Of a stretch of DNA of 64,000 nucleotides, positions 11,713 through 22,200 are shown in pieces. Under the pieces are notes generated by a model, which was given only the letters and a program-made list of their open reading frames with translations, searched no databases and was not told where the DNA came from. Origin of the DNA: Hymenolepis diminuta (taxonomy: Eukaryota > Platyhelminthes > Cestoda > Cyclophyllidea > Hymenolepididae); assembly GCA_900708905.1 (NCBI GenBank), contig CAADRB010000001.1, forward strand, positions 5,244,649 through 5,308,648, given 5' to 3'. A program made the position numbers and the translations under genes. Every line of letters begins with the position of its first letter. Position 1 is the stretch's first letter.

Positions 11713-13029
11713 AGTGATATGTAGAGGCACGTCAATAAATTGATATGGAACTGTAAGATCAAAAACTTGTACAATTAGTAGTACACAATCAGAAAATATA
11801 AGTAAGAAAAATCGAGTCCAGTTTAAATATAGTGGAAGACGATAGATAAATTCCTTAGTGATATTTGCCTTAAATATACGAATATAGGGGAATGTATACT
11901 TGCGAATCTGTCTATTTAATTGATTTTGGCAAAAAAGTATTCTGACATCAGATTGCAAATATCCCAGCGTATTTGTTCAGATTTCTCAGTTTTTCGTTTA
12001 AACGCTGAAAAAAGGGTTAGTTTTTGCAGAAAAAAATGTTTAAGATGTATAAAGTTTGAAATTCTTTTTCTATGTTAGATATTTCATTATACTATCCGAA
12101 TGTTAAATTTTATCCTTCAGTTACTGAATGTTTTTATTCCATAATATCTATTAATGGAAAAACATTTGTGCACATTTGTTTATAGAAAACCCTCGTCATT
12201 AACACTCATTATCTAACATGATGCACTTCTAGGACTCCAGTTTTTTTATATAATCAGTTGTACAAGTGTGTGGAAGATAAAAATTCAGTTTGTTATTTGT
12301 AAGACAGAAAATACAAACACATCCATTCCTAGAATTTACAGAATGGCAAATCGAATCAGAAGTATTTACCTATTCATAAATAAATGCAGTGGCCTATTAG
12401 AGTAAATTTTTCCTTAATTAAAATTTTCGATCGGTTTTTATTCCCACATTTGGCCTCTGATTCTCTAGTATCACATTCATCATGATCACCTGTTGAGGAC
12501 ACACATGTGACTCCCTGTTGTCGTAATTTTCATGATCGGCCGTCAAGACATCGCAAATGGCCTGAAATACTACTGTCGTCAAACTTACCATGGTCGTCTG
12601 TCGAGAACATACAGACGACTTTGCACGCCCAACCAAATGAACTATATAGCATCCGTCCTTGTGTAATAGCTAGGGGAAAACCAGATACCTTAGCTGCTAG
12701 TACAGCCTCCTAAAGATAGGGCGAACATTTATTCGAATCCTACCTATTATTTAGCAGACGCAAATGGTGCAAAATGAGCGGTTGATTCATCGAGTACCAA
12801 CACAAACCTGTGAACATATAAGATCAGACTAAGAATAAATAATTTGTATTTTCTGTGCAATGAAAAAATTTCCTTTAAGTAAGCTGCTTACGTTCAATTT
12901 GATAAAAATTATGGATTTTTTTCTCTTATAGTCATCCTCATGTAATAAAAACTAATGAAATAACAATAACTAGAGAACATAATTTTGAATAATTTGGAGA
13001 CAATAATCATGTTATGAAGGTGAACAAGA
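11713..13029. other. Spacer between inverted repeat arms
   Basis: About 1.3 kb of AT-rich DNA without a recognisable gene. It contains the decayed tandem repeat at 12470-12630. No transposase or integrase motif was seen in either orientation. Confidence 0.4.
12470..12630. repeat. Decayed tandem repeat, about 2.5 units
   Basis: Three related starts follow each other: CATGATCACCTGTTGAGGAC, CATGATCGGCCGTCAAGACA and CATGGTCGTCTGTCGAGAAC. They lie 50-58 bp apart, with related sequence between (CTGTTGTCG / CTGTCGTC). Units differ by many substitutions, so this is an old minisatellite-like array or a remnant of a repetitive coding segment. Confidence 0.4.
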
Positions 13030-13390
13030 TTAAAAACAATACCCATGTTGGAGTTAAGATAACAACTAACTGGTGACAGTTAACACCAGCTCTAGAGCAG
13101 AAGACCAAGAGCTGTTTAGGTCAAACTGTATTGACCAAGTCACAATGAGGATTCAAAGTGGCAAGAGAAAGGTAAGAAACGGAGGCGATGAGAGGGCGGC
13201 GTAAGAGCAAGTGTATGACAAGCGTGTGTCCGCCTATGTGTGTGAGTGGAAATACTAAGGCAGCTTATATGAGTCACTAGGGCCAGGGCACGCGTGAGGT
13301 ATGCGTGCAGACGTATTTTCAAATGAAACGGGACAGTTATAAAAAAGGAGTCATAGGGGCATAAAGATATCACTGCGGCTTCACTCACCA
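13030..13390 (-). repeat. Arm 2 of a diverged inverted repeat pair
   Basis: The reverse complement of this stretch aligns block by block with 11310-11712, from AGTGATATC..CCCTATGAC to AGTTAGTTGTTATC..AACTCCAACA. The arms differ by substitutions and small indels over roughly 360-400 bp. Confidence 0.6.
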
Positions 13391-16338
13391 GTTTTGTCGA
13401 AGGTTCAGGTGATTTTCGATTATTTTAAAGGAAAGTTTATCTAAAACATGGAAAGTTTTCCTGTTATTTTTTAAACAATACAAATTTTACGTTTATTATG
13501 TATGATTTTTCAAAATAAACGCCGTGTGATTTTATGAATTTTGTTGTGAATAACTTATCGATCCACAGAATTAATTCCTTAATAGGAAGAATGTGTCTAT
13601 TTAACCGTAATAGCACTTGATAAGAAAAGTTTACTCATAATATTTATAATGTTACAAGTATACGCAACCCATTCCGTTGTATGTAAAACGCAGACTGAAA
13701 AAGTACATTTTCAACATAAAATATTTAGAATTTACTAACATAATGAGGTTTAGCACCAACAGAGTGAATTATTTTCATAATATGAGGCTGATGCAAGTAG
13801 GATTTTCTTTGCTAAGCAATTCTACTAGATTGTAATAAATAGAGGGCAGTTAATAATGGCCCAATTGTATTTTCCATTCTTTTACTCACAATTTACAAAA
13901 CCAATTAGGGGAAATGTTCATAGCACTTGGTTTAGGCAGAGGAAAGTTATCATGGATTTACTCTTTCGAGAGACTCAAATTTCAAACCTCTCTTGTTGAC
14001 CAGAATCAGCAAGGACGATCGGCTGTCCTTGTCGATGGGTGTGCACCGATATGCATAGAACTCGTGACTTCTGTTTGGCAGACAAGCAAATTAACCTCTG
14101 CGCTAATAATGCGTAATATATTGTCTGATATTTATACTTACACGTGTTCATGGGCAAAGGAGAAGACTTCGTTGAAACTTGGCTGCGGGATTTCTCAGAT
14201 GTAACCACTGAGCTAACTCTTTACAAGTTATGACTCTACGATATCGCAATCCATGAATTTCAGTGATTTTACGCTAGTATATTTCCATCTAATTGTTTAA
14301 ATTGAAGTGAGTATAAGATATGGAAGATCACGCTCTTATCTTTTTACAAAAAAATCTAAAATACTATCATTTTCTTTAAGAAGCTACACATTATTTAACT
14401 TCAACTACCACCTGTTGAACATTTTAACTAACCAAAGCAGCGGTAAGTGATTAATTCAAATGAGAACACTTGTGATAAGTACACATTTGTGATAAGATGT
14501 GTTGAATTTGCAATATTAGGCACTCGATACCTACGGTACCTGGAAGTTACTAACATAGAAATCGTTTTATTCAACTGTGACTTAGAAAGTACTTGAATAC
14601 TCGCGAAATGTCTTTTTTCTGTTAAAATTTGCATTATTTTGTAGAAACTCAAAAGAATTACAGTTTTCGAAATCAGATTGGGAAACTTGTCATTTCCAGT
14701 TTCGGCCTTCTATGATGAGTCAAATGTTCCCCATCTCAATAATGACACGCAATTAGATGCTAATAAAGCTAACTTTGTCCGTCGTAGCGAATTCACTGAA
14801 ATACTGAAAATTTTGATTTAACTTAATGTTATAGTTAAGGGCGTAATTGACTAAAATAGACAGACATGCATAACACCATAATGAATTATATCGATCACCT
14901 GCGCTAACTTGAATGAATTAAACGGCCAGATTAGAAATAATCAGAATTTTATTCAGGAATGTAATTAGATAATTCAGAAATATACCCGAAATCAGCAACA
15001 CTCCTCATTCACAAGAAAATATTTCTCGCAATCGTAATCTTTTCAATTGTCAGGTATGTTACTGTCCTTTTCACAAATCAGCTCAAGAATCCTTGACAAG
15101 ATCTGATCCCCATGTGTTTTCCTATATTTGCTCATTGATGCACACGTTCATTTTTTATCTCACCTGTTTAGTTTAACTTTTACAAAAAAGTTGAAAAAAG
15201 TCATTTTACTTTTAGTGTTCGAAATTGACTTAAGTATTTTATGGAAATGATCCAGTTATAAGTCAAATCACAATATGGCCTCCACATTTATCATTCATAT
15301 AAATTCTGTTAAAATTCACACGAAGAAGATTATGTTCATTGATCTAAAAATCCATTTATTTTGTAAACTTCTGTTTACTTAAGACTGTTTCGATTTGTAA
15401 AAGATTAGACGAAGGGGCCCCATAGAGTATTTTAGTTGCAGGTTTTGCATAGTTATATGAAGTAATACTTGTCGACCTAAAATATACTCCTATGCGCATT
15501 GTGTGAGCAATTACATTATTAAATAAATCAGCAAAGTAGATAGTGGTTGACATAAAACCGGATGGCTAGCCGCAAAAATATACTCTCAAATACTCCATTT
15601 GTTTTATTTAAGTGAAAGAAAAGACCATTGTTTGTATTTGACAAGTACATTATTCAAATTTAATTTCTGTGACAAGTAGAATGAAGTAGACTCTCATTTA
15701 AGGACAATAGTACTCAGACTAAATTATTATTTAAGTTATGATGTGGCTTCGTTCACTGGAGAGATGAAAAATACTCCTTCGAATATGCTTCGTACTATTA
15801 TTACCGGCAGTTGTGAACTGCACAATAGACTGAGTAAATGGGAAGATGTGCGTTCTAAAAAGATTTTTACATGAGATTTATGTAAGAACGCAGATTTTTT
15901 GTTGGAATTCATATTTCACCAATTTTTAACTATTTTGTTTTGGAATTAGTTTTTCACTTCTTTGCGGAATACCACGGGTATAAAGTATCTATAATCCAAT
16001 GTAATATAATTCTGAAATGATTATCACAATACGTTCAGTACCGCAATATGATTTGAGATATTCGCTTTACAATCAAGTCCTCTTTGATTAGATTCAAATA
16101 TAATCAACTTGCTATATTCATCTTATTCCTCTATATTTAGTATCAATGTGTTATGTCAGCAGCACTCAAGTAGATTATTACGTCGTCTTTATAGAGAGAT
16201 CTATACTGATTTCGATAATATTTAATCAAGTCAGACGTTTACACAATACTAAAACTAAAGCTTAGAAAGATGCGAACCCATACCGTAATAAAAAGCAATA
16301 TATTTAAATCATGAAATTACGCCACATATTCTTCATTT
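13391..16338. other. Intergenic DNA upstream of the FHA gene's 3' end
   Basis: AT-rich sequence with a SINE-like repeat at 13915-14130. No coding exon or RNA gene recognised in the rest. Confidence 0.45.
13915..14130 (-). repeat. tRNA-derived SINE-like repeat
   Basis: On the minus strand there is a tRNA-like head: an A-box-like TAGCGCAGAGGTTAAT, then a CACGAGTTCTATGC segment in B-box position, then the family block GGTGCACACCCATCG. The body continues toward TTTAGGCAGAGG-type sequence shared with the copy at 50335-50535. Substitutions are many, so this is an old copy. Confidence 0.5.
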
Positions 16339-17006
16339 TTAATCCACGGAGCTAGTCAGCTTCTTGTACTCCAAATCGGCTATTTCAATTTTTACGTTTA
16401 ATGGGACATTTCTTTGATCAATGGCTTCCTGATTAATTGCTTTTCCAATTTCTAACAAAATTTCATCATGCAAACCAATAAATACCTGATAAATAAAAAA
16501 GAGTGAAAATACGTAACCCATTTTTGCATCAGTCATAAGAAAATTTATTACAAACTTACTTTATATTTGAGATCCCAGTAGAAGGGTTCCACCACAGAAC
16601 CCCGTTTTATTCCTTTAGGATCAGGATGGCCAAAGCAAATAACGTCGCCATGACTAAGATCAACAAAATTTGAAAGCTTTCTATAATTAAGAAATGTACC
16701 ATTCTGGCTATGGTCAAGCAGTCGAAATGATCCATCGGGCATTCTTATGATAGTCGCATGCTTTTGGTCGAGCAAGCATGTGCAGACATTGCTGTTCAAT
16801 TCGTAATCACCGAATGGGTTACCTTCGTCACTTCCAACGGTAATTTTATTTCGATGATTATGGAGTATTATTGTCTTTGGTTCAAAGTCCTCTCTGTTAA
16901 TTCGAGCGTGACATATTTTAAAACGTTCGTCCTTCTCCAAATCACCTATCCAGATTAGATACAACTCTTTAACTTGTCTCTCTTGATCGTTGAATTCAGT
17001 TTTCAT
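16339..17006 (-). CDS. Small FHA-domain protein
   Basis: Two exons on the minus strand, 17006-16560 and 16485-16339, joined in phase 0 over a 74-bp intron (GTAAGT...TATCAG). The product is 197 aa. FHA domains bind phosphothreonine. The FHA core covers about residues 45-135: a loop around ITVGSDEGN, DQKHATI in the position of the usual SRxHA, LLDHSQNGTFLN (the NGxxxN signature) and HGDVICFGH. The best family resemblance I can name is the FHA domain of TCF19-like proteins (EDHSSQGTLVNN...DGDLLTFG), but no PHD finger follows; the rest is a short tail ending in about 50 residues of unknown type. The identity beyond FHA protein is open. It is divergent from TTC19, with about 1.0 kb between start codons. 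Confidence 0.85.
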
Positions 17007-18010
17007 CTTTTGTGATTTTTGCTCTTTTAAAAATGAATCTGACTGGTGAATACGAATCTTAATTTGAATCTTTTAATTAGCTAGAAATGCATTGATTGAA
17101 CAGCACTTTTACACTTTAATATATTTTTTATAACTATTTATGATAGCATTATTCCTATAATTACGGCAATAAGCACAGTGCAAAATCACATTTCAAAATT
17201 CCATCCGAAAAGAGCTGGAAGAATTCTTTTAATTCCATTCGCAATTGTAAAATATAGCTAAGTCTAATCTTTGCATTACGCAGATATTCCTAAATACATG
17301 TAATTTAATCAACTTTCCCACCTGAATTGGTTAAATAGTAAATCGTGCAACGTTTATCTTTAACTATTATTATTATCGGAACTGCCGTAAAACAAAAAAT
17401 TTAATTTTTAATTATAGCAAGTGACTGAAATCGGTAAGCAGAATGTCTTCAAAATAACATATTGAGCCTAATGAATCTTTCGTTTGAGGTAAGTGTTTTG
17501 TAGAAATAATTAGAGTAAAATAAATATACACGTTGATAAAAGCCAAATGTCATTAAAATTGAACTGAAGATCATGTAAAAAACGTCTTTTAAGGGTATAA
17601 TCATAAAAGTTATCTCTCTTTTAAAGGATATTAATTATTGAAACTCTTCGTATAATGGTGAGTATATTTTGAAACAATCGCCGTGATAAACAAACTTGAT
17701 TCCGTTAATTTTGTAAAATATCTCAGATGCATATTATTTTATGTGTTATATAAATAACTCAAAACATTTACCTACTATTTTTTCGTGTTAAGTATCTTGT
17801 GCATTAAGAAAGATTCCTTTCTCAAGGATTTTCAAGGTAACTTTTACGCATTCTTTAATTACTGGTGTATAATTAACTTATATTTCAGCCGTTTTAGACA
17901 AAGCTTTCCGGAATTGTAGTCTTTGTGAGCGGCGTTTATGGCACTTTACTGTTTTCATTTTCTATAAATGGTTTTATTCAGTGTTTTTTAGTTTAGGATT
18001 TGATCATAAC
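17007..18010. promoter_or_regulatory. Shared upstream region between FHA gene (-) and TTC19 (+)
   Basis: 1.0 kb of AT-rich DNA between two divergent start codons, with no coding potential. It must hold both promoters and 5' UTRs. No clear TATA or initiator can be assigned by eye. Confidence 0.45.
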
Positions 18011-19150
18011 ATGTATTTTCGGTCTTTTCGTCTGCTGCATAATGTCTTTCGTAGATTTGCAAATTCTTCTAGTTATTTAGTGACTATTCATCACAGACAA
18101 AATTTAGCCCCTATTCAATTTCCAATTTCTACTGGATTACTTTGTCTTCTTTGGCCTTTCTCTAAATCTCAGGAACCCACTTTAAAAGAGAAAACTAGCG
18201 CACTTCTTAAGACTGCCACTACTCAAATTAGAGAAGGGAGATACGAAGAAGCTGATGAAAATCTTCACCAGATTCTTCAAATTTTGGTTAATGCTTCTCA
18301 AGACAATGAAATCACTCCAGAAGAACATGCAGGTAGTCGAGCTCGAGTTTTCCGCGAATTAGCGAAGTTACGTTTGTACCAACAGAATTATAGCGATGCT
18401 GAAAAACTCCTAACTGAAACCATACGCTCCTCCATTGCCGCAGGAATGGATCCCCAGGATTCGTGTATTGTTGAACTTTCCCTCAAACTGGCATTACTTT
18501 ATTCACAATTGGGGGAGATGACTAAAGCATCTTCAGGGTTGGAATTTTGTTTTGATGCTCAGGTGAAGAAAACTGACCCAATTTTCCAGTCAGCAGAAGT
18601 GGAACTCTCAGATGAACAGCAAAATGAGATTGCTCTTCTCGGATTAGTTTCAAACGCCTATGCGCAGTAAGTTGATCATATCCTTGTCTCCTAACTTCCT
18701 AATTAATGCAGTTTTCTTATTAGGAAGGGCGACTTATCCGCAGCTTTAGGAAAGCTGGAGACTTCTCTCAAATCAGCCCAATTAATATATCCTCCGACTC
18801 ATGATAACATCCTACATCTTCAAGCTGATTTAGCTAACATAGAGAGTAGACTTGGTAATTCCGACAAGGCTTTGGAACGTCTCAAATCTGTTATCAGTGA
18901 TGTTGAAAACCAGCGTACGTTTACTCTTCCCTTAATTCGATTATTTTGTGCTGGAGCTGTGATAGAAGGAAACAGAGGGGAATTCCTGCCCGCTACTGAA
19001 TGGTTAGACAAGGCCGTAGAAGCTGTAAATAAAATGACTTGCAAACCCTCCCAGGAACTTGCGTATAAAGAGATTCAATCGGTCCGAAATATGTTAGATT
19101 CTTGGCAGGAGGACGAAAAGGAGGCAGCTGCTAATGAAATAGAAAATTGA
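18011..19150 (+). CDS. TTC19: TTC19, mitochondrial tetratricopeptide protein
   Basis: TTC19 acts in the mitochondrial inner membrane, clearing Rieske-protein fragments and keeping respiratory complex III functional. Exons 18011-18666 and 18724-19150 join in phase 2 across a 57-bp intron, giving 360 aa (human 380). The N-terminus, MYFRSFRLLHNVFRRFANSS, is basic, lacks acidic residues and fits a mitochondrial presequence. A short hydrophobic stretch, TGLLCLLWPF, follows at about residues 41-50. The rest is helical TPR repeats: QIREGRYEEADENL near residue 73, LYQQNYSDAEKLL near 122, LALLYSQLGEMTKASSGLEF, and KGDLSAALGKLETSLKSAQ in exon 2. The start is the first ATG in frame; a GTG 30 bp upstream is not a plausible eukaryotic start. 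An AATAAA is at 19176-19181. Family assignment rests on architecture and length, so another mitochondrial TPR protein is not excluded. Confidence 0.8.
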
Positions 19151-19226
19151 TTTTCTTATAAAAGCAGGTCTTTTTAATAAAAAAAGGAGGACGATGAGGG
19201 TGAATGGGGGAGTACAAGCAAGCTAT
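19151..19226. terminator. Overlapping poly(A) signals of convergent TTC19 and NUP133
   Basis: Only 76 bp separate the two stop codons. AATAAA on the plus strand (19176-19181) lies 26 bp after the TTC19 stop. ATTAAA on the minus strand (19178-19173) lies 49 bp after the NUP133 stop. The two hexamers overlap by three bases, so the mature 3' ends are expected to overlap. Confidence 0.6.
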
Positions 19227-22200
19227 TTATATTTCCATTGGAATTGTGGTTTGAGTTGAATGGGGTACCTTGAAGTCGTGACGCTTGGTTGCCAAGTTGT
19301 ATGCGTTTTCAACAAGTATTTTTAGCCATGGTTCATAGTTGGATGATATTGAGGAGATAAAGTCGGGAAGTGATGGAACGATGTTCTCACTCGACGCACC
19401 TGGGAGAAAAATAGATTCATGTTATACTCATCTAACTGTGCCATTTCAGTCTTACCTGATTGAAGGCTGTGGTCCAGAAGAGCATAGAAGAAACTGTCTT
19501 CACAAGCTGCATTAAATTCATCGGCTTCATCTGGCTTTTTATTCAAGCTGAAAAAAAAACAATAATAGGTAAAGATACTTTTAATAATAGTACTTCACTT
19601 GCGTTAACCATAAACCAGCTTATATCAAAGAACCACCGTTTACGAGGATGGAAAAGGCGTAACCACCGATTTTTGCAAACTAATTAGTTAAGTAGATGGT
19701 TATGGAAATAGAATGAAAATTCTTTCATAGAATATCGATATCTTACAAAATTATTCACAGTAATATTCGAAATACGTTTTATCCGAAATTGAAATACTCA
19801 ATATCTTAAATCGACGTCTTAAAAACGGAGGTAATATTCGGCACTTTAACAGAAATTTTCTTGTAAGAACTCGCTTTTTTCCAGTTCCATCTAGCGTCTC
19901 TACACACTCGACTTATTAGTGAGTTAATTGCCATTGCAAAACAGGAGATATAAATAAATACACCTACGAATCAACTTTAACAGCCTGAGCCCAAATTCTC
20001 GTAAGGAGTTTTTCCTGCTTCTCTCTTCTAGCATCAAGACTCAGGTGGTCCTCATCTAGTTCTGTATACAATTGAGCCAAACGCAGGGCAGCAGAGAAAT
20101 TCATCAGCAAGTCTTCTCTGATTCGTGCAGAATCCACCTTTGTGATATTGGCGATATACTGAGATGCGAGTGCATGAGAAGGTAGGACCATGTCAGAATT
20201 CAGTTGACCTCGACGAATTAGCTCCTCCTAATAAAGGAATAGATACGGTATAACTATCTTGGTGTAGATTTGATTAATAGAAATCGGACAAAAAAGGACT
20301 CATAGCTGCAAAGTTTATATTTTGCCTCGGTACTGTCCAATCTCGCAGGTTGTCCCAAAGTCGTTTATCGTCCTTATCGAGGTAAGGGCGCATATCGATC
20401 TTAATAGTTATTTAGGGCTGAATTTGTTACCACTGGTGGTGCTTTGATCTCCCAACATCAACAACATGAAGACAACCTGATTCCCTATACAATGCCTTTG
20501 TTTAATTAATAAAATGTCTTGGGTTAACTGGATTGTCTTCTCCCATTATTCTGAGTTAGCTGTAGTCTAGTGATACTTGGTGGACAGACATCGTAGCAGC
20601 AGAACTAGATCTGCTAGCAGTACTACAGCATGGAAGAGTCATATCTTACAAAAGTAGGCAAATGAGCAGTTACAAAAATGGTAGAATAACCTCACCTGAA
20701 AGTGAACAACTTCCAAGTACTTGTCGACAAGTGGCATTTCAGCATCTTGAGGCTCAGGTGTTGCCATAGTGGAGGGTTTGTATTGACCAGATGTGATACC
20801 AGCAAGCTTAGAGAGACTCAAGAGAGTTCGTCTACGACCCAAAGAATTGATCTCATTTTCACCAGCCAACAGTAGTCCTTTAGACGCCTTCAATTAAATA
20901 ACAACCAAATATCGCACTACTGACTGCAAATAAATAGTTAAGACAAGTTACTTGGTTGTAGTTTCGATTGCCTAATTGATGAAGCCAAGCGAAATCACGA
21001 GCCTCAGTCCGTTGAAGGAAACGACTTACGCAAGATTCGGTGGCAGGAGCATCCAAATGAGGTTGACTTTTCTTGGAGCGTTTTACCGTTGATTTACGAG
21101 AAGGAGAAACTGAGAAGTAGGGACGCTTTTGATCGATTGAAAGTTCATCAAGCGAACCCGATTCTCGTTCCTGAAGCGCTGCAAGAAGTGACTGCAGACG
21201 AGCCTTTTCACCATGTGAATAGTACCACTAAAAGGCAGTAGACGAATAAGTAAACTGCTTATAACTATTTTAGTAGGCAAACCATCCAGCCACCTAACCT
21301 GTAAAGCGTAGTCAGCAAGTTGAATATCAGGGTTAGAACGAGTGAGGGCAGTCATTAGATTATTATGTGGTTTGGCACCAGACGCAGCAGCCTGCTTGTC
21401 CAGGTGTTCAGATATCTTAAGCATCAAGTCTTTGTCGACGAAACGAATGGCTAAGTCCAAACCAGCCTCCGGTCGGTCAATACTCCAGGCTGAAAATTCC
21501 AAGTCAATTTAGTGAAAGGGGAGATTGCACAATACTACTTATGCATAATTGTACGCTTTACTTACCTACAGTAGAAATTAGGTGAGTTCTTAACTTCATG
21601 AAACAAGCATCGAGTTCGGGTGGACAAGACTGATTACACCACTGAACGCGCTGATAAACGGCGTGGAGAAGAATCGTAGCCAATTCGACGACTCTGCAAG
21701 CACACTCTTGACGCAATGATCCTCCTTCGGTTAACATACGGTCAGAATCATTGTTCAAACCTGTTACCAGCTCAACTAGGGCGTCTAGCTAGAAAAATTA
21801 ATTAAATAAGTAACGTAGTAGGTAAATGCACATCAACAAAGTCGAAGGAAAAGTTGGAGACCCAGTAACCTGAACGACCACGAACACCAGTTCTGGTGGT
21901 AGAAAACAATTTTTTTTCGAAAAATAGAAATGACGGTGTTACCTCGGGCTAAGATGAAAACTGAAAAATACTTTTCTTCATTAGCCTTTAATTTATTAGT
22001 GATAAATCCCGTATTAAAATGAGGAATAAAAGTGTATTGAGTCTGCGAGGAGAATGGCAAAAGTTTTCAAGCATAGATGGAGTATGAGTGTATTCTAAGT
22101 GCAAAGATTGGGCTATCTAAATAGTATTAATGAACCCAATAGTGTGAAAACTCAGACGTTTGAAAGAGTGCAATGGCTACTAGAATTGCTCGATACTGAT

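Noticed and set aside
13140..13388. Minus-strand 82-codon frame (His/Thr/Arg rich)
   Set aside because: Overlaps arm 2 of the inverted repeat; no family resemblance.
17981..18010. Upstream GTG start adding ten residues to TTC19
   Set aside because: Non-ATG start is unnecessary; the ATG at 18011 begins a good mitochondrial presequence.
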